DNA of 17,266 bases from Bordetella parapertussis (lineage in GTDB: Bacteria; Pseudomonadota; Gammaproteobacteria; Burkholderiales; SG8-41). The DNA lies in contig CAMBSS010000092.1 of the NCBI GenBank assembly GCA_945870465.1, positions 1 through 17,266 on the forward strand. Reading direction: 5' to 3'. A program made the translations under genes and the position numbers. A model generated the notes under the pieces. The model saw nothing but the letters and a program-made list of their open reading frames with translations. It searched no databases and was not told where the DNA came from. Positions 1 through 6,095 of the stretch are shown in pieces (within the stretch, counting starts at the first letter, position 1; each line of letters starts with the position of its first letter).

Positions 1-99
1 TCGCACTGATTGCCGGCGGCGTCCACTCGCGCAGCCTCCACCAGACCCAGACCCTATACGCGCGCCACAACAATTTCCCAACGAGGAGTCGAGCTTCCC
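1..99. other. Left-edge leader, no gene seen
   Basis: No complete gene is visible. The reading frame of the following gene stays open upstream to an ATG at 10, but that extension is basic and low in complexity and is not part of the enolase-superfamily fold. A purine-rich GAGGAG at 83-88 sits 11 nt before the ATG at 100 and marks the start of the first gene. An upstream gene could end just outside the window. Confidence 0.5.
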
Positions 100-1248
100 A
101 TGCCAAAGATTGCATCAGTTTCCGTCTGCATAGCGCGCGTTCCGCTCGACAATGCGGTGACGTTTTCAACTCGCACCGTCACCGCGCGCGAGTACTGCCT
201 CGTTAAAGTCCGTTCCGATGACGGCGTCGAGGGCATAGGGTATTGCTACGCGGTGAATTCGTCCGGGCGCCTGTTGTCCGTCGCAGTGACGGACTTGCTC
301 GGCGCGCTGCTCGTCGGCCAGGACTCGCTGCGCATCGAAGGGCTGTGGCAGGAGATGTACCAGGAAGCTTTGCTGCAGGGCCGGGTCGGCGCCGTCATGC
401 GGGCGATCTCGGCACTGGACACCGCGTTGTGGGACCTGAATGCGCGCACCGCCGGCCTGCCTCTATACCAATACCTGGGGGCCACCGTGGTGGATCGCGT
501 GCCGGCCTATGCCAGCGGCGGATACTATCTGCCGGGCAAAACGCCCAAAAAACTTGGCGCGGAAATGGCAGGCTACGTGCGCGATGGTTTTCATGCCGTC
601 AAGATGAAGACAGGCAGATTGACGCCGAAGGAAGAAGAGGCACGCGTGCGCGCCGTCCGCGAGGCAATCGGCCCCGACGTGCTGCTCATGCTCGACGCCA
701 ACAACGCCTGGCACGACCTGCCGACCGCCCTGCTCTACATGGAGCGTTTTGAGCGCTACGACCCGTACTGGATCGAGGAGCCATTTTCGCCGGACGACCT
801 GGACAACCACGCGCGGCTCGCCCGCCGCACCCGCGTCACTGTGGCCACCGGGGAAATCGAAGCGGGCCGGTGGCGTTTCAAGGAAATGCTCGACAAGGAA
901 GCCGCGGGCATCCTGCAAACCGACGCGACCGTGTGCGGCGGCATCACCGAATGGCGGCGCATCACCGCGACCGCGGCGAGCTACGGCATAACCGTATCGC
1001 CGCATGCGTGGCACGACGTGCATGTGCAGCTCGTCGCGTCCGCGCCCAACGCACGCTTCGTCGAGTTCATGCCTGACGACCACATCGTGAATTTCCGCCG
1101 GGTGATCGACACCCAGCTCGTCGCGAAAGACGGCAAGCTGCTGCTGCCGCAGACGCCCGGCCTCGGCTTCAACTTCGACAAGGCGGCGATACGCAAGTAC
1201 GGCACGCGCGAGCCCGGCAGCAAGGACGCGTGGCAGTCGATCAGCTGA
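100..1248 (+). CDS. Mandelate racemase/muconate lactonizing enzyme family protein (enolase superfamily)
   Basis: This 382-residue protein is of normal length for the mandelate-racemase subgroup, whose members abstract a proton alpha to a carboxylate and act as racemases or sugar-acid dehydratases in the cytoplasm. The catalytic set is visible in order: KxK at K168/K170, metal ligands D199 (LMLDANNAW), E226 (WIEEP) and E252 (TGE), then D275 and H302 (SPHAWHD) as the second acid-base dyad, and E322. The N-terminal capping domain is about residues 1-130 and the barrel follows. I chose ATG 100 over ATG 10 because of GAGGAG at 83-88 and because the fold begins there. It heads a three-gene run with a carboxylate receptor and a beta-hydroxyacid dehydrogenase, which suggests a hydroxy-acid or sugar-acid substrate. 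The exact substrate cannot be read from sequence. Family assignment is firm; the reaction (dehydratase or racemase) is open. Confidence 0.93.
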   Translation: MPKIASVSVCIARVPLDNAVTFSTRTVTAREYCLVKVRSDDGVEGIGYCYAVNSSGRLLSVAVTDLLGALLVGQDSLRIEGLWQEMYQEALLQGRVGAVMRAISALDTALWDLNARTAGLPLYQYLGATVVDRVPAYASGGYYLPGKTPKKLGAEMAGYVRDGFHAVKMKTGRLTPKEEEARVRAVREAIGPDVLLMLDANNAWHDLPTALLYMERFERYDPYWIEEPFSPDDLDNHARLARRTRVTVATGEIEAGRWRFKEMLDKEAAGILQTDATVCGGITEWRRITATAASYGITVSPHAWHDVHVQLVASAPNARFVEFMPDDHIVNFRRVIDTQLVAKDGKLLLPQTPGLGFNFDKAAIRKYGTREPGSKDAWQSIS

Positions 1249-1285
1249 TTATTCGGTAATTCACACATCGGGGGAGCATAAAAAC

Positions 1286-2257
1286 ATGAAAGCATGCTAC
1301 AGATTCGCTGCAGTCGTCGCCGCCTTCGCGCTGGGCGTCAGCGTGACGAGCGCACAGAACTATCCGGTCAAGCCGGTGCGCATCCTGATCGGTCTTACCG
1401 CCGGCGGTGCTACCGACGTGTTGACACGCGTGGTCGCACAGCGGCTGACGGAGGCCTGGGGACAAAGCGTGATCGTCGACAACCGGCCCGGCGCGACCGG
1501 CATGATTGCGGGCGAACTTCTTACCAAGGCGGCGCCCGATGGCTACACGCTGATGATGGGTTTTCAGTCCGGCCTCGCCGTCGCCCCGGCACTGTACGGT
1601 AAAGCGCCGTACGACACGCTCAAGGATTTCGCGCCCATCACCCTGATCGGGTCGACGCCGCTCCTGATGATAGTGCATCCGTCCTTTCCGCCCCGCACGT
1701 TTGCCGAGTTCGCCGCGTACGCGAAAAAGAGCCCGACTCAGCTCACCTACGGTTCGGGTGGCATCGGCTCGACACCTCACATGACGGGAGAACTGTTGAA
1801 TTCGCTGCTCAGCATTCGCATGAATCACGTGCCGTACAAGGGCGAAGGCCCTGCCATCGCGGATACCCTCGGCGGCCAGATTCCCATCATGTTCGGCAAC
1901 CTGCCGGTCGCCGTGCCTCACGTCAAGTCCGGCAAACTGCGCGCGCTGGCAAATACGAGCGCCAGCCGCTCACCGCTTGTGCCTGAAATCCAGACCATCG
2001 AGGAATCCGGATTCAAAGGCTTCTCGATCGCGACCTGGTACGGTGTGCTCGCTCCTGCCGGCATTCCCGCCGACCTCGTCAGCCGCATCCAGCGCGACGT
2101 GGTGCGTGTTTTGAACCAACCCGACACGCGCGAGCGGCTGGTCGGCATGGGTGTGGACATCAGCGGGAACACGCCTGAAGCATTCGCGGCATTCCTGCGC
2201 TCTGAAATCCCGCGCTATGCAAAAGTGATCAAGGACGCCAACATCAAGGCGGAGTAA
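1286..2257 (+). CDS. Bug/TctC-family tripartite tricarboxylate transporter substrate-binding protein
   Basis: This 323-residue periplasmic receptor has a Sec signal peptide (hydrophobic residues 7-22, likely cleavage after TSA at 23, mature protein starting QNYPVKP). The Bug-family signature follows: PVRILIGLTAGGATD near residues 30-44, then VDNRPGATGMIAGE and the two alpha/beta lobes. Bug receptors bind carboxylates and aromatic acids and deliver them to TctA/TctB membrane subunits, or act as sensors. No tctA or tctB lies in this window, so this is an orphan receptor, which is common in Burkholderiales. A GGGGGAG Shine-Dalgarno at 1270-1276 supports ATG 1286. It lies 37 nt after the enolase-superfamily gene and 18 nt before the dehydrogenase, so the three are probably co-transcribed. 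The ligand is unknown; the neighbours suggest an organic acid. Confidence 0.94.
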   Translation: MKACYRFAAVVAAFALGVSVTSAQNYPVKPVRILIGLTAGGATDVLTRVVAQRLTEAWGQSVIVDNRPGATGMIAGELLTKAAPDGYTLMMGFQSGLAVAPALYGKAPYDTLKDFAPITLIGSTPLLMIVHPSFPPRTFAEFAAYAKKSPTQLTYGSGGIGSTPHMTGELLNSLLSIRMNHVPYKGEGPAIADTLGGQIPIMFGNLPVAVPHVKSGKLRALANTSASRSPLVPEIQTIEESGFKGFSIATWYGVLAPAGIPADLVSRIQRDVVRVLNQPDTRERLVGMGVDISGNTPEAFAAFLRSEIPRYAKVIKDANIKAE

Positions 2258-2275
2258 GTCTGGCGGAGAGCAACC

Positions 2276-3130
2276 ATGGCAACAAACGTAGGTGTGCTGG
2301 GGCTTGGCGTCATTGGCAAGCCCATCGCAGAGCGCCTGATCAAAGCGGGTTTCAGCGTCGCCGTATACGACGTGCTTGAAGATCGCGTAGCCGGGCTGCA
2401 CAAGCTCGGCGCCACGGCGTGCGCTTCACCGGCCGATGTCGCGACGCACAGCGACATCATCGTGAGCCTCGTCGCGGATGCAGCGCAGACCGACGCCGTG
2501 GTGTTCGGCCCTCGCGGCATAATTGAAGCACTGCGTCCCGGTTGCATCTTCGTCATCGGCAGCACTTTGGGGCCACTGCCGGTACGCAACGTGGCCCAGG
2601 CTCTTGCTCCGCGGGGTTGCGCAACTCTCGATGCGCCGATTTCCGGCGGCTACCTCGCGGCCTACGAAGGCACGTTGAGCCTGATGATCGGCGGTCCGCA
2701 GCCCGTGCTCGACAAGTCGTTGCCGGTTTTACGCGCTTATGCGACGACCATCACGCGCGCCGGCGATATCGGCGCCGGCCAGGCCGCGAAGCTCGCACAC
2801 CAGCTCGTGTGCAGTGTGAACGTGATCACGCTGCTTGAAGGTCTGTCGCTGGGCGCGGCAGCCGGCGTCGAGCCGGCGGTGCTGAGGAAGATCATGCAGG
2901 CGGGCGTCGCCGACAGCAGCATTCTGCGGCTCTGGGACGAGCTCGGTCCGCGCTGGAAGAACATGTTGAACGCGGCCGCGCCGGGGAGCCCACCGTCGAA
3001 CCTGCAAAAAGACCTGCATCTCGTGCTCGAACTCGCGCACGACCTCGGCGTCAATCTGCAGGTTTGCCCCGCCGCATCGCGTGCTGCCGATGACGGCGTC
3101 GCCACCGGTCAAGACAATCCGGCGCTTTAA
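2276..3130 (+). CDS. NAD(P)-dependent beta-hydroxyacid dehydrogenase (3-hydroxyisobutyrate dehydrogenase family)
   Basis: The protein has 284 residues, typical of 3-hydroxyisobutyrate and tartronate-semialdehyde reductases, which oxidise beta-hydroxyacids or reduce the semialdehydes using NAD(P). The Rossmann motif GLGVIGKP is at residues 9-16, the substrate-loop ST at 96-97, the DAPISGG signature at 119-125 and the catalytic lysine K172 in GAGQAAK. The C-terminal helical domain contains the KD pair (K245/D246). The residue three positions after the lysine, usually Asn in KxxNN or KxxNQ, is His175 here, so substrate contacts may differ. Start ATG 2276 follows a GGCGGAGAG sequence. It is the third gene of the run from 100, and the gene after it is convergent, 6 nt away. 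The substrate is not assigned. Confidence 0.92.
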   Translation: MATNVGVLGLGVIGKPIAERLIKAGFSVAVYDVLEDRVAGLHKLGATACASPADVATHSDIIVSLVADAAQTDAVVFGPRGIIEALRPGCIFVIGSTLGPLPVRNVAQALAPRGCATLDAPISGGYLAAYEGTLSLMIGGPQPVLDKSLPVLRAYATTITRAGDIGAGQAAKLAHQLVCSVNVITLLEGLSLGAAAGVEPAVLRKIMQAGVADSSILRLWDELGPRWKNMLNAAAPGSPPSNLQKDLHLVLELAHDLGVNLQVCPAASRAADDGVATGQDNPAL

Positions 3131-3136
3131 CCGCGG

Positions 3137-3676
3137 CTAACGGTTGCCCGTCGCCGCTTCCTGGATGCCGATAAAGCTGTAATCGCAGAACCCGGGGTCG
3201 GCGCGGTCCTTGATTTTCTCGTACACCTTGTCGGGATCGGAAAGCACGGTGGTGTCGAACACCCGCGAATTGACGGCGCCATACTGAATGCAGGCGCCGC
3301 GCTTTTCGTCGAACTCGAGGCAGGAATGTACACTCGTCATCATGTACATGCCGGCGACGTTTTCGATGAAATGGATTGCCTTGTCGGTCTGTATCACCGT
3401 CACCTGGTGCGAACCCGACCTGCGGGTATAAATCGCGCGTGCCTTCGCATTCTTGATGTCGATGTTCTGGAAATGCACCAGCGAATCGGCCTTGCCTTCG
3501 ACCATGATGGGGCCGCCGGTCGCCGCGTCGGTTTCATAACCCTTGTAGAACGCGCAGTGCACGTAGCGCGACTTGGCGAAATGGGTGAAATCGGTGCGGT
3601 CCGCGGCGCAAGCGGCGCCCGCCGCGGCAAACACGGCGACTATCAACAGAATGTTGGGAAACCTTGCCCGCATCAT
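3137..3676 (-). CDS. Small secreted protein with four mature cysteines, function unknown
   Basis: I do not recognise a named family. The 179-residue product starts with a clear Sec signal peptide (hydrophobic residues 8-22, likely cleavage near ACAA-D at 25/26), so it is exported to the periplasm or beyond. The mature part has cysteines at 41, 119, 129 and 164, enough for two disulfides, and alternates short beta-like hydrophobic stretches with charged turns. The open frame extends two codons upstream to a TTG at 3682; I prefer the tandem ATGs at 3676 or 3673, which follow a weak GGA. It converges on the dehydrogenase with a 6-nt gap and is divergent from the aconitase-like gene, so it is probably transcribed alone from the 3677-3818 region. 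Confidence 0.75.
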   Translation of the reverse strand: MMRARFPNILLIVAVFAAAGAACAADRTDFTHFAKSRYVHCAFYKGYETDAATGGPIMVEGKADSLVHFQNIDIKNAKARAIYTRRSGSHQVTVIQTDKAIHFIENVAGMYMMTSVHSCLEFDEKRGACIQYGAVNSRVFDTTVLSDPDKVYEKIKDRADPGFCDYSFIGIQEAATGNR

Positions 3677-3818
3677 CGTCAAGTATCCAACGTATACATC
3701 AGGTTATGTTCAGGTCGAGCCCAGTGTGCCCGTTTGACCTGCTACTGTCCACTGGCTTGACACCGGCATTCACGCTGACTACTCTCGACTTTAAGATTCA
3801 AAAGGTTACAAAAAGTTC
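3677..3818. promoter_or_regulatory. Divergent intergenic region with candidate promoter for the aconitase-like gene
   Basis: These 142 bases separate two divergent genes and so should carry both promoters. On the plus strand a perfect TTGACA (3757-3762) is followed after 17 nt by TACTCT (3780-3785), a poor -10 match, so the promoter call is tentative. The Shine-Dalgarno AAAGG at 3801-3805 is 13 nt from the ATG at 3819, a long spacing. No convincing minus-strand promoter was found. Confidence 0.35.
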
Positions 3819-5093
3819 ATGGGTTTAACCGCAGTCGAAAAAGTCCTCGCGCGCACGAGCTCTGTGCAGTCGGTACGCGCCGGCGATGTGGTGCAGCCCG
3901 ACCCCGACTTCATCATGGTGCATGACGGCGTGGTGCGCGGCGCCAAGCGCGAACTCGACGCCATCGGCATCGACCGCCTCGCCGCCCCGGACAAAGTCGT
4001 GATGGTGACCGATCACGAAGTCATCTACGGCAGCGCGCGTGCCGCCGAGATGGGAGCCTTCAATCGCCATGCCGCCAAGGCCTGGGGCGTCAAAAACTTT
4101 TTCGACGTCGGCCGCGCCGGCCATGGCCATATTTTCCCGATGGAATCCGGCATGCTGTTGCCGGGCATGTTTTATTTCGACAATGACCGCCACGCCACCA
4201 ACGCCGGCGCCATCGGCGCATTCGGCTTTCGCATGGGCATGGAAATCAGCCGCGTGCTCGCCACCGGCACCAACTGGGTCACGGTGCCGAAGTCGGTGCG
4301 CCTGATCCTCAAAGGCAAACTCGCACCCGGCGTCTACGGCCGCGATCTGGGGTTTTACATCGCGCGCCTGCTGCATGAAGGCGCGCTCGATTTCGAGCTC
4401 GACTATCGCGTACTCGAATACGCGGGCGATCTTGACCAGTTCGATCTGCCTACGCGCGCAGCATTGTGCAGCTCGCCGACAGAAATGCGCGCCTACGGCG
4501 TGTTCTTCCCGCCATCCGAACGCATACTTGCGTTTGCGCGGGAGCGCGCGCAGCGCGCATTCACGCCGGTCTATGCGGACGCCGACGCGCAATACGAAAA
4601 AGAAGCCACGCTCGATATCAGCAAACTGGAACCACAGATCGCTTTACCGGGCGGCGTGCATCGCGCGGTCAATATTTCCGGTATTGCGGGGCAACCCGTC
4701 GATCATGCATTCATCGGCTCGTGCGGCTCGGGGATGTACGAAGATTTCGCCATCGCCGCAGCGGTGCTGAAGAACAAACGTCTCGCCCCCAACGTGCGCA
4801 TGTTTCTGGCTCCCGGTTCCGAACAGTCGACCAAGCGGCTGGCCAGCGATGGACTGCTCGGCATTTTTCTCGAAGCGGGTGCCGTCCTGCTGCCGGCCGG
4901 CTGCGGTCCGTGCAACGACGCGGTAGTCGGCCCGCTGCACTCGGGAGAAGTATCGATTTCAACGGCGGCTAACAACAATGCCGGGCGCTTCGGCGCGAAA
5001 GATGCGCAACTGTATCTCGGCAGTCCGGCCACGGTCGCCGCTTCCGCCGTCGTCGGCAGGATTACCGATCCGCGGGACGTTCTATCGAACTGA
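3819..5093 (+). CDS. Aconitase/3-isopropylmalate dehydratase large-subunit-like protein with atypical active site
   Basis: At 424 residues this matches the LeuC-type large subunit, which carries the [4Fe-4S] cluster and performs dehydration-rehydration isomerisation of a hydroxy-acid together with a separate small swivelling subunit. The three cluster cysteines are present: C302 (FIGSCGSG), C362 and C365 (GCGPC). The D65-H66 pair, H102/H104, D123 and H125, E222 and R390 also align to known positions. Other usually invariant positions differ: the DSH motif reads DRH (R124), CNM reads CSS (217-219), and the NRNFxGR motif reads NNNAGR, replacing the first of its two arginines with N385. This suggests a different substrate or subfamily. 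No leuD-like small-subunit gene lies in the window; the next genes are a toxin-antitoxin pair. Its position after enolase-superfamily, receptor and dehydrogenase genes suggests organic-acid catabolism. The family is secure and the function is open. Confidence 0.85.
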   Translation: MGLTAVEKVLARTSSVQSVRAGDVVQPDPDFIMVHDGVVRGAKRELDAIGIDRLAAPDKVVMVTDHEVIYGSARAAEMGAFNRHAAKAWGVKNFFDVGRAGHGHIFPMESGMLLPGMFYFDNDRHATNAGAIGAFGFRMGMEISRVLATGTNWVTVPKSVRLILKGKLAPGVYGRDLGFYIARLLHEGALDFELDYRVLEYAGDLDQFDLPTRAALCSSPTEMRAYGVFFPPSERILAFARERAQRAFTPVYADADAQYEKEATLDISKLEPQIALPGGVHRAVNISGIAGQPVDHAFIGSCGSGMYEDFAIAAAVLKNKRLAPNVRMFLAPGSEQSTKRLASDGLLGIFLEAGAVLLPAGCGPCNDAVVGPLHSGEVSISTAANNNAGRFGAKDAQLYLGSPATVAASAVVGRITDPRDVLSN

Positions 5094-5222
5094 CGCTTCC
5101 ATGCAAGTTCGCCCGCAGCTTCATTGAGCTCTCGCGCCAGAATTAAATCCGCAACTATATGATCCTGCAGATTCTTCCCAGGCCGCCATTGGGTTTGTAA
5201 TACAGGCAGCTCCAAGGTTATC

Positions 5223-5245
5223 CAGAAAAACTGCTACTTTTTCTG
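5223..5245 (+). terminator. Possible weak hairpin after the aconitase-like gene
   Basis: An 8-bp perfect stem, CAGAAAAA and TTTTTCTG, encloses a 7-nt loop about 130 nt past the stop codon. The stem is A/T-rich and there is no clean run of T after it, so it is not a classical rho-independent terminator. Confidence 0.25.
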
Positions 5246-5399
5246 TTAATTTGGTACGCCGACTTCCCTGGTAAAACGCCGTAAGCATATGATGCTGACA
5301 AATTATTTTGTAGCAGCGGTCACTTTGTTATACGGACATGCGCCGATGCTATCCAGCAAAACTGTCGCCCCAAATTACAGTTAATCCTCGCAAGTCAGA

Positions 5400-5429
5400 T
5401 TACCACAGGCATAGCGAATACGCTATAAT
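5400..5429 (+). promoter_or_regulatory. Sigma70-type promoter of the toxin-antitoxin operon
   Basis: A perfect TATAAT (5424-5429) is preceded, with an 18-nt spacer, by TTACCA (5400-5405), which matches four of six -35 positions. The expected transcription start, 6-8 nt beyond the -10, is at 5435-5437, exactly the GTG initiation codon of the toxin at 5436. The mRNA would therefore be leaderless. Confidence 0.6.
5411..5426 (+). promoter_or_regulatory. Palindromic candidate operator overlapping the -10 element
   Basis: ATAGCG (5411-5416) and CGCTAT (5421-5426) form a perfect 6-bp inverted repeat around AATA. It covers the promoter spacer and the first three bases of TATAAT. Position and symmetry fit a binding site for the dimeric HTH antitoxin encoded by the second gene, giving autorepression as known for HigA-type systems. 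Binding itself is inferred. Confidence 0.5.
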
Positions 5430-5435
5430 TCACCG

Positions 5436-5762
5436 GTGGACTGGAAGGTCACCTTTTGCAGCGCCCGGGTCGAGGCCGAGATCAAGGCGCTGCCGGCTGG
5501 TTTTGTCGCCCGCTTTGTGCGATATGCCGAGCGCATGGAGATCTATGGTCCCAACCTCGGAATGCCACACACTCGTCCGATGGGCGATGGCTTATTCGAA
5601 TTGAGACTCAAGGCTGCCGAAGGAATTGCACGCGTATTTTTTTGCACTGTGGTCGAGATGCGGATTGTAGTGCTTCACCAGTTCGTGAAAAAAAGCGAAA
5701 AGACGCCGAAAAGGGAGCTCGAGATCGCGCGAAATCGAATGAAGGAAATCAGAGATGACTAG
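5436..5762 (+). CDS. HigB/RelE-type toxin (phage Gp49-like family)
   Basis: The 108-residue protein matches the RelE/ParE-superfamily Gp49-like toxins, ribosome-dependent mRNA interferases in characterised members. Seen features are a start resembling the family (DWKVTF), a central LFELRLKAAEGIARVFF strand pair and the conserved tail HQFVKKSEKTPKRE near residues 81-94, rich in basic residues. I chose GTG 5436 because the family N-terminal strand begins there. No Shine-Dalgarno precedes it, and the promoter predicts transcription starting at this codon. The toxin gene comes first and overlaps the antitoxin gene by 8 nt (5755-5762), the reversed order typical of higBA. Without an autoregulating antitoxin the strong promoter would overproduce it. 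Confidence 0.85.
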   Translation: MDWKVTFCSARVEAEIKALPAGFVARFVRYAERMEIYGPNLGMPHTRPMGDGLFELRLKAAEGIARVFFCTVVEMRIVVLHQFVKKSEKTPKRELEIARNRMKEIRDD

Positions 5763-6090
5763 CACTTTCAAACAATTCAAGGCACGAGCGCTTGCGCGCC
5801 CGGACGTCAAGAAAGCTTACGATGAACTTGCCGAGGAGTTCGTTTTTCTGGACCAGGTACTTAAGGCAAGGGCCGAGGCTGGTCTGACGCAGGCGGAGGT
5901 TGCTGCCCGCGTCGGCACCACCCAATCAGCTATTGCGCGCCTTGAGTCAGCCGAATCGAAGCACTCACCCTCGATTGCGACTCTGCAACGGTATGCCGAC
6001 GCACTCGGGTATAAGGTAGAGATCAGGCTCGTCAAGAACACGCGACGACTAGCCACCGGCTCAAAGCGGACGCAAAAACGCGCTGCTTAA
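5755..6090 (+). CDS. HigA-type antitoxin, XRE-family HTH protein
   Basis: The 111-residue protein carries a helix-turn-helix of the XRE/Cro type at about residues 37-90 (GLTQAEVAARVGTTQSAIAR, then a third helix region around SIATLQRYADALG). Family members neutralise the partner toxin and repress their own operon. ATG 5755 lies inside the end of the toxin gene (8-nt overlap) and is preceded by AAGGAA, so translation is probably coupled. The N-terminal 35 residues (basic, then DELAEEFVFLDQVLKAR) probably make contacts with the toxin, and the basic C-terminal tail is unusual but short. The next gene converges with a 5-nt gap. The palindrome at 5411-5426 is the likely operator. Confidence 0.88.
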   Translation: MTSTFKQFKARALARPDVKKAYDELAEEFVFLDQVLKARAEAGLTQAEVAARVGTTQSAIARLESAESKHSPSIATLQRYADALGYKVEIRLVKNTRRLATGSKRTQKRAA

Positions 6091-6095
6091 CTGGT

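Larger units (their letters stand above)
5094..5435. other. Lower-GC intergenic region upstream of the toxin-antitoxin pair
   Basis: No gene is supported in these 342 bases. The stretch from about 5200 is visibly richer in A and T than the flanking DNA. It holds a perfect 8-bp inverted repeat, CAGAAAAA (5223-5230) and TTTTTCTG (5238-5245) with a 7-nt loop, which may be a weak transcript end for the aconitase-like gene, and at its right end the promoter and palindrome described separately. The composition change fits a boundary of an acquired toxin-antitoxin cassette. Confidence 0.5.

Noticed and set aside
10..99. Start of the enolase-superfamily gene at ATG 10
   Set aside because: The added 30 residues are low-complexity Thr/Arg/Ala; GAGGAG at 83-88 and the conserved fold support ATG 100.
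4165..4200. Loss of the CGDSHT cysteine as loss of an iron-sulfur ligand
   Set aside because: That cysteine in LeuC is not a cluster ligand; the ligands are in SCxxG and GCxxC motifs, which are intact here (C302, C362, C365).
5094..5215. Minus-strand frame with a protein-like stretch (PGKNLQDHIVADLILARE)
   Set aside because: It continues into a frame antisense to the aconitase-like gene, and I recognise no family; it could be a gene remnant, but the evidence is too thin to list.
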